From: Pictodentalium vernedei
Lineage: Eukaryota; Mollusca; Scaphopoda; Dentaliida; Dentaliidae
Assembly (NCBI GenBank): GCA_031216915.1
Contig: CM062290.1
Location: forward strand, 253,276,581 to 253,340,580
DNA: 64,000 nt
Reading direction: 5' to 3'
Every line of letters begins with the position of its first letter. Positions within the stretch are counted from its first letter, which is position 1. Positions 1 through 11,016 of the stretch are shown piece after piece. Under the pieces are notes generated by a model. That model did not search any database. It saw only the letters and a list, made by a program, of their open reading frames with translations, and had not been told where the DNA came from. The position numbers and the translations under genes are program-made.

Positions 1-470
1 TTCCCGGTTACCAGTTCTAAAAATGAGTGCTAGTTCCCGGGAAATTCATAGACTAGAATCTAGAATGAAATGTTTTGGAACGCAACCTTTGATTTCCCGG
101 TTCTGTCCTATGAATTTCCCGGGTATTTGGAAGGATATTTAGAAATGAAAACCGGAGAATTACCGGCATCGAGAATGACTTTCAAAAACGAGAACCCGAA
201 AATTCCCTTCCCGTAATTAAAGATGGGGAAGGGTCTGTTGGGTGATTTTCATTTTTTTGCGTAAAGTCACTGAAACCCCTTCAACGCCATTTTGAAGCAA
301 AGAGAAAGAAGACACTCACCTGGGTCCCTCAAGTGGCCAGATGGTCCCTTTTTGAGCAAACGTTAATCTTATGTACTCATATTTACATCTAACTAAAGTA
401 TACCAGAATCAGCTCTGTCAAGAGTGGCACAGTTCATTTAAACAAATAGTAAATTCTCCATTGGGTTCTG
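1..470. other. Unassigned sequence with dispersed CCCGG motifs
   Basis: The first ~230 bases repeat short TTCCCGG / CCCGGGAAAT motifs in both orientations (around positions 1, 36, 97, 115), suggesting the remains of an inverted-repeat element cut by the window edge. Positions 231-470 show no coding signal or repeat that I recognise. Confidence 0.3.
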
Positions 471-1860
471 TGTTAAATTTCAAATCCCGCCAAACTCAGT
501 CAAGCGTAACACTTTGAACAAACTTTAATCTGAGAGTCCTTGTAATGCTATATTCCAAATATCAAAAGATTCTGCCTGATGGTCTGAAGAAGAAGAATAT
601 TCTTCATACTGCACTAAGTTAAAATTTGGGCATCCATAGGGAGCCCAAACATGAACCCAGGGATTTGATTTGAACAAACTTGAATCTCACCATTCCAAGG
701 ATGTCAGTACTATGTAACAAAAAAATCTGACTCGTGGTTATGAAGAACACTTTTTAAAGAACAGTACTTATACTGCACGAGGTTAACATTTGAGATCCCA
801 CAGGGAGCCCAAATATGATCAGAGGGAGTTGATTTCAACAATTAGGAATCTGACCACCCCCCCCCCCCCCCCCCAAGGTTGCTGAATATCAGATATCAAA
901 AGATTCTGACTAGTGTATCAGAAGAAGAAGAATTTTAGAGTAAATTCACCATATTGCACTAAGTTTAAAATTAGGTTACCAAAGGGAACCCAAACATGAA
1001 CCCAGGGACTTAATTTGAACAAAGTGGAATTTGACCACATGAAGGATACTGCAAACCAAATATCAAAAGATTCTAACTGATGGATGTGAAGAAGATTTTT
1101 AAAGAATATTCCTCACATTGCACAAAGTGAAAACTAGGGCTCCTTTCTGGTGAACTTGAACATTCTAAAGATGCTGCATATCAAAGGATTCTGACTGATA
1201 GATCCGAAGAAGAAGATTTCAAAAAATATTCCTCCTATAGCAATAAGTCAAAGTTTGAGCTCCCATAGGGAGCCCCAATATGACTCCTGGGACTCGATTT
1301 GAGAAAATTTTAATCTGCCCCGCTTAAAGATGCTGTATATCAATAACAAAAGACTCTGACTGGTGAATCTGAAGAAGACGTTTAAAAACAATCCTCACAG
1401 GGAGCCGAAATATGAACCCATTGACTTGATTTGAACAAACCTAAATCTCATCCCCTCCCCTTAAGGTTGTTACATCAGTGTCAATGGAAGAACATTTTAA
1501 AAAAAATATGCCTCTTGTTCCATCAAGTTAGAATTCAGGCATACAGAGTGAGCCGAATCATAACTCCAGGGACTTGATTTGAATAAACTACAAGCTGACC
1601 CCAACCCATTCCTCTACATAAAGATGCAGAATACCAAACGTATATACCAAAGAGATTTTAACTGGTTGATTTTAAGAAGACGATTGTTAAATACATGTCC
1701 TCTTATTGCACCAAGGTAAAATTCGGATTCCTATAGGGAGCCCAAATATGAAAACAGATACTTGTTTCGAACAAACTTGAATCTAACCCCTCTAAGGATG
1801 TTGTATACTATGTACCAAAGATTCTGATTGGTAGTTCTGGAGAAGAATATTTTTTTTACT
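471..1860 (-). repeat. Tandem array of ~150-175 bp units, family A core, minus orientation
   Basis: Degenerate units carry GGGAGCCCAAATATGAAC, CTTGATTTGAACAAAC and a SSAAGGATG-like stretch, then CAAAAGATTCTGACT and GAAGAAGA. Units recur near 664, 828, 1010, 1287, 1425, 1572 and 1762. They are the reverse complement of the core of the family A elements at 38.9-51.5 kb. A C homopolymer of about 18 bases lies at 857-874. No element terminus is clear on either side. Confidence 0.75.
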
Positions 1861-2224
1861 TTTGTGGGTGCTAACAGAATTACGGCTCTTGTAGTGCCCC
1901 TTATGGGCGTAACAATTTGTTTGAACCAACTTGAATTGACATATGATAAGGCACATGCATATCTAATTTGGTTCAATTCGGCCCTGTAATTCATGGGGAG
2001 AAGTCGATAATGTATAGTGCACACCTGATGGCTGGGCAACGGAGGGAAAGTGATCACTAAAGCTTCCCTTGAGCTGTGATCCAGTGAGGTGGAAAGCAAG
2101 ACATTTTCGACCACTGAGGTCCATTTACTGAAGTTCTCCCATCCTGAGGTCCATTGACTGAAGCCTTGCACTTCCCCTCTCCTTGTAGCGAAATATGTCA
2201 TTCTTTGCCAGAGTTCGGTCCTCT
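1861..2224. other. Unassigned; short direct repeat
   Basis: No gene is visible. A ~20 bp direct repeat, CTGAGGTCCATTKACTGAAG, occurs at about 2113 and 2142. A third, partial CACTGAGG-like stretch is nearby. Confidence 0.35.
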
Positions 2225-2494
2225 TACCGGCAAGTCAGAAAATAAGCAGACTGACATCTGCAAAATGAGGTCCCCAGAGGGTGAATTTGGTGATGCTACT
2301 CTGCACGGCAGGGTAGCATCACTAAATTTAACCTCTGTGAACCTCAATCTGAATCAGGGTCGCAAACCTAAACAGAAAAGAGGTACCAAGAAGATAAATT
2401 GGACCACTGCATTGGATAGCATCAGCAAATTCACCCTCTGAGGACCTCATTCTGCAAATGTTAGACTGCTTATTTTCAGGCCTGCTTACCGGTT
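2225..2494. mobile_element. Inverted-repeat element (MITE-like), ~270 bp
   Basis: The arms are about 75 bp and run inward from TACCGGCAAG (2225) and outward to CTTACCGGT (2493). Both contain GAAAATAAGCAG and GAGGGTGAATTT as inverted copies. A small internal hairpin surrounds GATGCTACTCTGC...GGGTAGCATC near 2290-2320. No clear target-site duplication was found. An open frame across it is a by-product of the inverted repeat. Confidence 0.65.
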
Positions 2495-3080
2495 ATATTG
2501 GTGGACCCAGTCTCCCTAACAGCTCGGAGCTAATGCTAAGTTAGGAAAGCCACACAAACAACAATAGATATCCACCGTTGGTATCCTTTCGAAAATACAG
2601 AACTCGGGTGGCTAAATGAGAAACAGTCCTGTACACAAATGAAGTGAACGGACCATGGGATAATTTTTGCCTGGCTTCGTGGATACCCCCCCCCCCCCCC
2701 CCCCCCCCCCCGCCCCAATAATATAGCTTCCCAAGGAGCTCACTTATCGTATTGCTTTCATCAACTTTCTGCAGTCCTACTCCTCTCGACAGTATCCACT
2801 CCCGACAAGTAGCAGGACTATAATTTCTTGAGTCACTCACTGAACCTCATTTTCTCTTTTTCCTTTCAATCCGGATCCCTTCTTCAAGGGTTCATCGAAA
2901 TAGAAATAGGAGACACCTCTGTCAAATAGTCTTCTACAACGACATACATGTACATAGATTATATTTTATTTTTGAATTTACGGCCAGCTGTAACAAGCTG
3001 AATATGTTCACTTGTTATATGTTTTCGTCCAGTTGTAACTTCACAATTGCTCCACCACTGTCTATGGCTCACATATTTTA
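2495..3080. other. Unassigned; 26-base C homopolymer
   Basis: It contains an uninterrupted C run at 2686-2711. Open frames on the minus strand across it encode poly-Gly and are not genes. Nothing else is recognised. Confidence 0.4.
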
Positions 3081-3176
3081 CCTTACATGATGCTTACTCA
3101 TGGCGAATGGAAATATAGCTTTGGACGGGATACAAAGTGATGACCAACATAATTTCGCATTCAAGTATAATCACTT

Positions 3177-3645
3177 ATGAATCATTTGCAGGATGATGAT
3201 TCAGAGTCCCCTTTCACTATTCATGGTCATTCCTGCAATTATTTTTCCCCCTCCAACTTGAAACAAAATTTCCACAGGCGAGGAAAAAATGTAACCCTTT
3301 TAAGCCTAAAGTGTAGAAGCCTTAATGCCAACTGGGACTCATTCATCACCTTCCTTTGTGACATTCAGCAAGGTCAGAACATGTTTGCCGTGATTGGTCT
3401 CACTGAAATTTTCAAACTACATAAGCACCTCAAGTATAAAATCAATGGCTACCATCCAGTCGTCTACAAGACTCGGCCAAGTCCGGATGACGGCAGAAGG
3501 GGTATAGGTCTTTTTGTTTCTGAGAATGTTTCTTTCAGATTGAGACCCGACCTATCGATCTTCATTCCTCATGTCACTGAAACTATTTTCGTGGAGATCA
3601 ATCCAGGACGCAAAAATTCATATATTGTTGGATGCAAATATGACC
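3177..3645 (+). pseudogene. AP-endonuclease domain, N-terminal half (non-LTR element)
   Basis: The open frame shows LLSLKCRSLNANWDSF (the N-x-R-S-L opening of the endonuclease), IGLTEIF (the usual T-E-T catalytic motif, here with Ile in place of the second Thr), GRRGIGLFVS (G-G-G-V-x-x-Y equivalent) and NSYIVGCKYD (the I-x-G-x-x-Y-R strand). Homology stops around 3645, where the RPP expected after the Tyr is replaced by an unrelated Arg/Trp-rich reading to 3791. It is the first fragment of a disrupted ORF2. Confidence 0.75.
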
Positions 3646-5250
3646 GGCGGGAATCTAGCCGCGCGGTGGGTGCTTGGCAAGCTCGTGATCAGACCAGCTC
3701 TTTCCGGTTAAGAGGTATTGCTCATGGAATACTGTGTAGTGTTCGGAGAGAAATGTCTACTAATGGGAGAAAGCTGACCTGCACACACTAAAAACTAAAG
3801 TGTTAAAACTGACACTTTCAAGGTGTTAAACCCATTCTAACTCATAGGGTTTGATTTTAACACTCAAAGTGCAATGCTCTAAGCACTTAGACATTACAAT
3901 CGTCAGACACCTGAAACTTGAATGGATGGCACTTCCCATGTGTCTAGCATTGGTGGTTCTTTCAGAATCGTCCATAATTTGATTTGCGCTTGGTGGGTAC
4001 ATAATTAAATGGACACAACGCAGATGACGCGGATCAGGCTCGAGAGTTCGAGCCTGATCCGCGTCATCTGCGTTGTTTCCTTTTGTCCGACATTACACTT
4101 GTCAAGTGGTATTATTGTCAACACCTGTCAAGTTCTGGGGTATCTACACTTGAACAAAGTGCTAGTTCCGCACTTAGTAAGTGTTAAATACAACACTTCA
4201 AGTGCAGTTTTTAACACTTTAGTTTTTAGCGTGCAGGGGGTTGTGGGATACATTAATATTAACGGCACGACTGGGGTCCCACTATGTCGGTAATCCGGAT
4301 TGGAACGCATTACCCCTCAGCTGATATAGGCTTTAGCTGTTACCTACAGGCCATTGTGTGGGTCACTCAGGGCTTATACACTAAGACAGATCAACAATTA
4401 TGGTTCATATATATTTTTACAACTCAATATTTCTATAAATTATCCCAATATTACAATACATCTTAAACCATATGACTAGTCACACCCTGTAAATAATACA
4501 AATATACACTAATAACTATGGTAAGTTCATATTTCCCAAATTCGTATTGGTGAGAAGATATCGGGGCCGGAATTAAGTAGGGCCTGTTTATGAATATCCG
4601 CAGGTTATTGTTTCATTTAATTATTAACTATCCCCATCTTAATATACTTGTATAACGTGACTTCAGTGAAATGTAATATTACGTACTTCGACTGATATAC
4701 AATACCCCTATGATGCTGCTCTGTGAAAGTATCGTTAAACCTCAATAATAAATAATTATAATATTCTCTCATAAAACATACTCCAAGTCATAAAATACTT
4801 AACTTAAATCTGCCGGTCTTCTACTCATGCGGTCCCTATAACCGAAAACATGCTGCTCAGAATGGCAAGCCTACCGGAATACACAACTATGTAATAGAAT
4901 TTTATGTGCGGCCTATCAGCACATATTTCTCTGTCTGTCTTAGAATTAGCTATTTGCATATTTATAGGAAACATGAATCATTGTTCCATTGTTATCGAAA
5001 GATTAATATTAGCTTGTTATTCACTCGGCACCCAGGGTGTTGATTAGAATTACATGTTGAAACGTATTATCTGTACACGCATTAATTAAGACTATTCACT
5101 TTCGCCGCTTGACATGAAGATGGGACGATGAACAGTCTTGCAACTAACCGAGGGAATCACTTTTTTCTTTAATGGGGTGCATCATTTCGGAGGGGTAAAG
5201 GTGGCACAGCGGGTTATACATATACAGGCCGAACTCCGCATCTCTGGCAG
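3646..5250. other. ~1.6 kb insertion splitting the endonuclease domain
   Basis: The segment separates the two halves of the endonuclease frame. It includes the inverted-repeat element at 3780-4235 and about 1 kb of AT-rich sequence (4236-5250) with no recognised gene. The insertion boundaries are inferred from where retrotransposon homology stops and resumes; I found no clear target duplication. Confidence 0.5.
3780..4235. mobile_element. MITE with GTGTTAAA-rich arms and a perfect central hairpin
   Basis: Terminal arms contain CTAAAAACTAAAGTGTTAAAA near 3787 and its reverse complement near 4206-4228, with further GTGTTAAA/ACACTT copies inside. At the centre is a perfect 29-bp-arm hairpin (4015-4043 and 4048-4076, spacer GAGT), GC-rich unlike the arms. 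Both ends abut TGCA-containing sequence. The superfamily is not determined. Confidence 0.7.
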
Positions 5251-5551
5251 ATATCGATGTGTTGTCTCTTCTGTAAATGATATTCTCACTAAAGTCAACT
5301 CGGAGCACAGCAAGGCTTTCCTGCTTGTCGACTTTAATTTTGACCTGCTCAATTTTAAAAACCACAGTAAAACCAACTCATTCATAGATAATATGTTTAG
5401 TGACGGATTCATGCCAGTCATAACAAAACCCACGAGAATTACCGAGCATTCGGCAACATTAATCAACTATATCTATTCCAATAATGTCTCAGTTAACTAT
5501 CACGCTGGAATAATAATTACTGATATCTCAGATCACTTTGCCACATTCTAA
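5250..5551 (+). pseudogene. AP-endonuclease domain, C-terminal half (non-LTR element)
   Basis: The frame reads VNDILTKVN, then FLLVDFNFDLLN (family G-D-F-N-x-D-L; Gly replaced by Val), PTRITEHSATLINYIYSN (family S-x-T-L-I-D-x-I, here Asn for Asp) and ISDHFATF (the S-D-H catalytic triad end). This continues the endonuclease interrupted at ~3645. Substitutions at catalytic or adjacent positions and the downstream stop show decay. Confidence 0.78.
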
Positions 5552-6150
5552 TTACAGGAAGGTGATCGTGAGCCTATTGATACTTTACCCTCACTCAGAA
5601 GATCATTCAGGAGAGAAAATATGGATCTATTCAATAATATGCTACAAAACACCAGCCTCGATTCAGTCTACAGCTGTATGTGCACCAATGCACCATACGA
5701 AGCGTTTATGGATTTTTACCTTGAAACATTCGAATCCGCATTTCTACTAAGAAGCGTGAAATTACTTAAAAAGCTCATAAAACGTCAACGTGGATGGCAT
5801 CAGGTCTGTTACAGTCCTGCCTAACTAAAAATAAACTTTACCTGCTGAAACTGAGAAAACCCACGGAAGTTAATATAAATAATTATAAAACGTTCTCCTT
5901 AAATTTCAATCAAGTAAAGAGACCAAGTAAGGCGGCATACTATAACGATATTTGAGAAATCAATAAACATGACTCTAAAAACATGCAAATACTTTGTAGC
6001 ATAATCAACAAATCAAAATCTGAGGCGACCCTCCCAACTAGTATATCTCATAATAATGTTCAGATAACTGACCCTGATAAAATTGCCTCCAGTTTTAATA
6101 ATTACTTTGCAGAAATTGGTCAGGCTATTAACGATCACGTTCTACAACTT
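5552..6150 (+). pseudogene. Linker between endonuclease and reverse transcriptase (non-LTR element)
   Basis: Broken frames include MDLFNNMLQNTSLDSVYSC and YEAFMDFYLETFESAF. Near 6000-6140 comes an IINKSKS...ITDPDKIASSFNNYFAEIG reading. The last matches the N-x-F-N-x-Y-F segment that precedes the reverse transcriptase in CR1-like elements. At least two frame changes and stops interrupt it. The satellite array begins just downstream. Confidence 0.65.
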
Positions 6151-8075
6151 TAGTTGTGTGAGCTTATGGCATGGCTCGATCGGTCGGCTTCAGCATACGT
6201 GTCCAATAATGTTAAAGTTTCTGTTTAGGTCACTTACCCGCCCTATTTCCATATCATGGCCTTTATAATGCTGCTATATGATGATTATTATCATTCTACC
6301 ATGATTTAACCCCTCATACCCTGCATTTTAAACATTTTTCTTGACATTTTAGTTGTGTTTAGTTTTCTGGTTAGCTCAGAATTTCATGTTTAACTTAGTG
6401 TTTAGGTCACCTGCTGTGTTCCTTCTCTTCCCATGGTGCTTATATTCATCATACATTTTCTTCATTATCATTCTACCACGGTTTAACTCTTGTCCAGTGA
6501 ATTTCTTAAAATTTTTCTTCCAATTTTGAACGTTTAGTTTTCTGTTTAGCTCACACTTCGACATTTTCAGTGGGTTAAATTTTTGTTTACATTGACTGCT
6601 GGCACCCTTTTCATCCCATGGCCTTTATAATGCTTCCGTATGGTGCTGATTATCATTCTACCACTATTTAACCCTCACCCAGTGTGTTTTAAACGTTTCT
6701 CTTAACATTATTTTAATTTATTTAGTTACGTTTACAAAATTTCATGTTTAACTTAGTGTTTAGGTCAGCTGCTGTGCTCCTTCTCTTTCCATGGTACTTA
6801 TATTCATCATACATGTTCCTCAGTATCATTGTTCCATAATAACCCCTCAGAGTACTCTGCATTTTAAACATTTTTATTGACATTTTTAGTTGCGTTTAGT
6901 TTTCTGTTTAGCTCAAAATTTCATGTTTAACTTAGTGTTTAGCTCACCTGCTGTGCTTATATTCATCATACATCTTCTTCATTACCATTCTACCATGGTT
7001 TAACCCTTGTCCAGTGAATTTCTTAAAATTTTTCTTCCAATTTGGAGCGTTTAGTTTTCTGTTTAGCTCACACTTCGACATTTTCAGTGGGTTAAATTTT
7101 TTGTTTACATCGACTGCTGACACACTTTCATCCCATGGTCTTTATAATGCTTATTATCATTCTACCACTATTTAACCCTCACCCAGTGTGTTTTAAACCT
7201 TTTTCTTACCATTTTTAGTTACGTTTATCTTTCTGTTTACCCCAGAATTTCATGTTTAAGTTTGTGTTTAGGTCAGCTGCTCTTTTCCTTCTCTTCCCAT
7301 GGTGCTTATATTGCATCATACATGTTCTCCATTATCATTCTAGCATCTTTTAACCCTTGTTCAGTGAATTTCTTTGAATTTCATTTGAATTTTTCATCTC
7401 ATTTTTAATGTTAAATTGCCTGTTTAACTCACACTTAGACATTTTCAGTGTGCTAAAGTTTTTGTTTAGGTCAGCTGCCGACACCCTTTTCATCCCATGG
7501 CCTTTATATTGCTTCCATATTTTGTTTATTATCATTCTACCATTATTTCATTCTCACCCAGGGCATTTTAAACTTTTTTCTTAACATTTTTAGTTACGTT
7601 TTCTTTTCTGTTTAGCTCAGAATTTCATGTTTAACTTAGTGTTTAGGTCACCTGCTGTGTTCCTTCTCTTCCCACGATGCTTATATTCCTCTTATATGTT
7701 CTTCATTATCATTTTACCATGGTTTCACCCTTGTCCTCTGAAGCTCAATTTAAATTTCTCTTCAACTTTTGAACGTTGAGTTTTCTGTTTAGCTCTCACT
7801 TAGACATTTTCAGTGTGTTAATGTTTCTATTCAGGGCAGCTGCCGTCACCCTTTTCATCCCATGGCCTTTATATTGCTTCTATATGGTGCTTGTTATCAT
7901 TCTACCACTATTTAACCCTCACCCTATGTGTTTTAAACCGTTCTCTTAACCTCTCTTTGTTTATTTTTTACTTACGTTTAGTTTTCTGTTTAGCTCAGAA
8001 TTTCATGTTTAACTTAGTGTTTATGTCAGTTTCTGTGTTTTAAGAGGTTGTGTTTAGGTCAGCTTTGTCGCAGGT
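6150..8075. repeat. Satellite-like tandem array inside the retrotransposon
   Basis: About ten diverged ~175-190 bp units share TTTAGTTTTCTGTTTAGCTC, TTCATGTTTAACTTAGTGTT, CATCCCATGGCCTTTATA and TATCATTCTACCA. Alternate units are more alike (CACTTCGACATTTTCAGTG versus TTTCATGTTTAACTTAG types), giving a higher-order dimer of roughly 360 bp. It sits between the linker and reverse transcriptase of the same element, so it either inserted there or expanded after insertion. Small minus-strand open frames inside are shadows. Confidence 0.8.
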
Positions 8076-8164
8076 TATGAGCCTTGTTGATACAGTTCTT
8101 GTATTTGCCAAAGTTACTATCAAAGAGGAATGTTGGTGAGCTATAGGGCGTTGGTGTCCATCTT

Positions 8165-9210
8165 GTTTATAACCCCAACAAACGAGCAAGATATTATATT
8201 GACAGCCGAAAAACTGAAAGGGAAAGTGAGTACTGATGCTTTCAATTTATCCATGAAAATTATGAAAGGGAGAATTTCTTAGGTTGCTAAACCCTTGGTT
8301 CATATCTTCAATCAATCATTTATCCAAGGCGAAGTCCCTGATAAAATGAAAATAGCAACGGTAATACCAATCTTTAAAGGGGGTAATAATTCCTGCGAGT
8401 TAGGTAACTTTGGACCGATTAGCTTATTACCAGCTTTCTCTAAAATTCTTGAGAAAATAATGAACCAGTGACTCTCTAATTTTCTGAATGATTTTAATAT
8501 ACTGTATGAACATCAGTACAGCTTTTGCAAAAAACACTCCACTTTCCATCCCATCATGTACCTTTTGCAGTATACTGCTGACTGTAACGATAAGCCAACA
8601 AAAGACTCTCCTCTGTCCGTCTTCATAGATTTGCCCAAGGCATTTGATTCGATCAGCGATGAAATATTATTTAGTAAACTGGAATTCTAATAAGAGAGAT
8701 AAGTAAAATTTGATTCTAAAGTTACCAGGGGTCTGTGCTGGGACCTATTCTCTTCGTCCTTTATGTCAATGATATTAGGCTCTCCACTGTGCTTAACCTA
8801 CTGTCCTTTGCTGATGACACAACCCCATTTACAGCTGGACTTGACTTGAATACTCAGGAGACTGATGTGAATGGTGAGCTGAATAAAATATACGACTGGT
8901 GCTGTTGTAACAAATTCCAGGTAAACGCCAATAAGTGTAATTACATCATGCTACACCCACCAAACAGTCCGCACGAATCTAATTTGCTAAACCCTTTTCT
9001 TAACGATACCAGGCTGTTACCCGTAGGTGACTCCCAACAAGATAAAGTGGTTAAGTTCTTAGGAGTATACCTTGACAAAAATCTCAACTTTAAGTACCGC
9101 ACTTCCACAATATGTTCTAAGATGTCAGGTGCAATTTACTGTCTGAACAAAGTGAAAAAAAGTTCTTCCCATGGAATCATTGAAATTATTGTACTATATG
9201 TTAGTTCATA
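8165..9210 (+). pseudogene. Reverse transcriptase domain (non-LTR element)
   Basis: In order: TPTNEQDIILTAEKLKGK, KIATVIPIFKGG, NFGPISLLPAFSKILEKI, HSTFHPIM, FIDLPKAFDSI (the first catalytic Asp), then after a gap of stops, GSVLGPILFVLYVNDI, FADDTTPF (the catalytic A-D-D box) and KFLGVYLDKNLNF. These are fingers, palm and thumb motifs of a non-LTR reverse transcriptase. Stops near 8280, 8470 and 8690, and a deletion between the AFD block and the VLGP block, make it non-functional. The part from 8727 is the longest intact piece. Confidence 0.88.
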
Positions 9211-9670
9211 GACACTTGCTATATGCAATCCAAATCTGGGGTCATGGGTCAGCTAACAGTAAAATAAATTCTCTGCAAAAATGCGCCATGCGAGTAATTA
9301 GTTGTGAGACATATAATAGCCATACTGTTCCCCCCGTTTAACGATTTCTATAAATTGGACGTTTCCCTATTTATCCATGATTGGAAAAATGATAATTTAC
9401 CCAGTGCTTTCAAAACATTCTTAAGCTGGGAGTCGAACAAGACAAAGTTGGCATGATACAGTCATACAAAGCTAGAACCCAATTCTCCGCTAACCTGCCA
9501 AAACATAATTTCCCAAAGATCTGGAATGAAATCGATACCAATTTACAGGGCCTGCCCTCCAGGCACTTCTTCAAGAAATAGTTTGATAATAAATGCATAG
9601 AAAGCTACTCCTCACATGTCAACTGTTCGTATCAAGTGTTCCCAGATGGTAGGCCTAATGCTCAATGACA
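9211..9670 (+). pseudogene. C-terminal segment of the non-LTR polyprotein
   Basis: Frameshifted reading continues the element: an RTQFSANLPKHNFPKIWNEI-type stretch around 9470-9540, then LPSRHFFKK and a stop near 9580. A P-x-I-W-N motif near the end is usual for CR1-like ORF2 proteins. Several stops lie between 9211 and 9460. Confidence 0.6.
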
Positions 9671-9703
9671 CATGCACGCTTCCATTCTTCCCCGTGTTAT
9701 CCT

Positions 9704-9755
9704 AGACAGAGAGAGAGAGAGAAAGTGAGAGCAAGAGAAAGAGAGAGAGAGAGAG
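9704..9755. repeat. (GA)n microsatellite
   Basis: Imperfect GA-dinucleotide run with GCAAG/AAAG interruptions. Nearby frames encoding Leu/Ser runs on the minus strand are its shadow. Confidence 0.9.
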
Positions 9756-9759
9756 ATGC

Positions 9760-10078
9760 GCATGAGATTGATGAAGATGGGAAGGTTCAAGACCAGTTCC
9801 ACTTTGAAACAGATACTTCCACCTCCCCAACGTCCTCATGACCAATTTGAAGGACCTCTGCTCAAGGCGCCGATTGTTTGGATCCTTTTTACCAAGGAAA
9901 AGGAAACCGCTTGTCGCAGGGCTCCATCTGCCAGACCACAACTGGGATTTCACCTGCTATCTCATCCTAACCAACCTCGAATTAACCACCTTCAATGTGT
10001 CTTGACTCTTCATCTCACGTAGCTGCCGAAATTGATCAGTGCTGAATATTACCTTGCCATTCAATAGTGATGTGACGC
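9760..10078. other. Unassigned, possible insert between ORF2 end and 3' tail
   Basis: An 88-codon plus-strand frame (9756-10022) lacks any recognised motif. Its codon pattern gives no reason to call it a gene. Nothing else is supported. Confidence 0.3.
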
Positions 10079-10385
10079 TTGGCCCTCATTGGAACTAACT
10101 TGTGGAGCGCGTTCCAGTGGGGGTCTTGCTAGGGCTCTGTTCCAGCAGCAGGAAATGATTTGCTTGAATACTTGCTCCACTTGACGGGCAAAACCGGCCA
10201 GCGCTATTCACAAAATTCAGCATTGCAATTTTATTATTTTTTTCATTTTTTGTTGTGGAAGCGTAGCTTATGACCCCTCGTTCTGGTGGGGGGGGGGGGG
10301 TCATGGACTGAGCTTTTGGGACGATAAATGAAACATTTTAGTTATTCGAGAATTTATTTTGCCGGTGTCATCTGATATCTGCATT
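10079..10385. mobile_element. Remnant related to the hAT-type element at 42408-43238
   Basis: It shares AAAACCGG-CAGCGC, ATTTTATTATTTTTTTCA-like, TAGCTTATGACCCCTC and GCATTGGG segments in the same order as the interior of the 42.4-43.2 kb element, including the CATTGGAAC...GTTCCAGTGG hairpin halves. Both termini are missing or unrecognisable. A G run at about 10290-10301 marks the same position as the G run in the 42.7 kb copy. Confidence 0.6.
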
Positions 10386-10645
10386 GGGATAATTAATTTT
10401 ACTTCATTTAATTCAATTTAACTTGATTTATTTTAACATAACTTAATTTAATTTAATCTAATTTATAGAATAACCATAAAATAAAATGTCTGCACTTGTA
10501 GTACAATCTTTCACTCAGGGTGGGTGGATAGCCAAATACAGATTCAAGGTCTTCTTTCTTTCATCAGCTATTCTACTGTTTAGCCATAGTCAGTGGTAAT
10601 TGTAGACATAATCCAGTCTACTCCATGACGGTGTAGTTGTATTTA
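10386..10645. repeat. AT-rich simple sequence (TTAAT-like)
   Basis: Imperfect AATTTAACTT / AATTTAAT reiterations occupy 10395-10470. The remainder is unassigned. Confidence 0.5.
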
Positions 10646-10802
10646 CATATTTCCCCGGGACAACAAGAAGACAGCCAATGTGGCTTTGTTATCTCCTAAC
10701 AATGTGCCATTATACCTTATATATGTAAGATTCTCTGTACAAATCTAATATGTGAATTTGGTATATTGTTGAATAAACTTCATTCATTCATTCATTCATT
10801 CA
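10646..10802 (+). mobile_element. Probable non-LTR 3' tail ending in (ATTC)n
   Basis: A CCCCGGGACAACAAG...GGCTTTGTTATCTCC segment leads to GTTGAATAAACTT and then (CATT)n at about 10771-10800. A 3' end made of a short tandem tail after an AATAAA-like sequence is characteristic of CR1/L2-type elements. It has the same orientation as the retrotransposon body ending at ~9670, so it is plausibly its displaced 3' end. It ends just before the GMC exon. Confidence 0.5.
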
Positions 10803-10870
10803 CTGTTCCACCATTATGGTGCCCTTGACTGATTGAAATATGACGTGTATTTATGTTCTTATTTTTGTAG

Positions 10871-11016
10871 GACCTGTAGCATCACCAGGTTTTGTAGATG
10901 CAATTGGATTTTTTCGAGTGAACAAGCACAGTATTGCACCAGATTTTCAGTTTTTCTATGTGCCAATTATAAATGATGGCATGGTAACACACGAATACAT
11001 GAACTTGAAGAAAGAG
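10871..11016 (+). CDS. GMC oxidoreductase, internal exon (substrate-binding half)
   Basis: The 146-nt exon is bounded by a TTTTTGTAG acceptor and a GTAAGT donor. It enters in phase 1 (the first base of a Gly codon comes from the previous exon) and leaves in phase 0. It reads G-P-V-A-S-P-G-F-V-D-A-I-G-F-F, then a PDFQFFYVP segment and ends NLKKE. The GP...GF block followed by PD-[FIV]-Q is typical of the middle of FAD-dependent GMC oxidoreductases (glucose dehydrogenase, choline dehydrogenase and insect/mollusc relatives), just before the C-terminal substrate domain. The FAD-binding N-terminal half is not seen upstream in the window, so earlier exons lie before position 1. The substrate (glucose, choline or other alcohol) cannot be decided from these exons. 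Confidence 0.85.

Larger units (their letters stand above)
3081..9670 (+). mobile_element. Decayed CR1/Jockey-like non-LTR retrotransposon with nested insertions
   Basis: Pieces of one ORF2-type polyprotein appear in order on the plus strand. They are an AP-endonuclease N-terminal half (3177-3645), endonuclease C-terminal half (~5250-5551), linker (5552-~6150), reverse transcriptase (~8165-9210) and a C-terminal IWNEI-type segment (to ~9590). Foreign DNA separates them: about 1.6 kb at ~3646-5250 and a satellite block at ~6150-8075. Stops and frameshifts in all parts show it is dead. The clade (CR1, L2, Daphne or Nimb type) would need a phylogeny. A (TTCA)n-ended tail at 10646-10802 is probably its displaced 3' end. 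Confidence 0.8.

Noticed and set aside
1731-2201. 156-codon minus-strand frame
   Set aside because: It spans the family A-type array and unrelated sequence, with no motif and no splice support.
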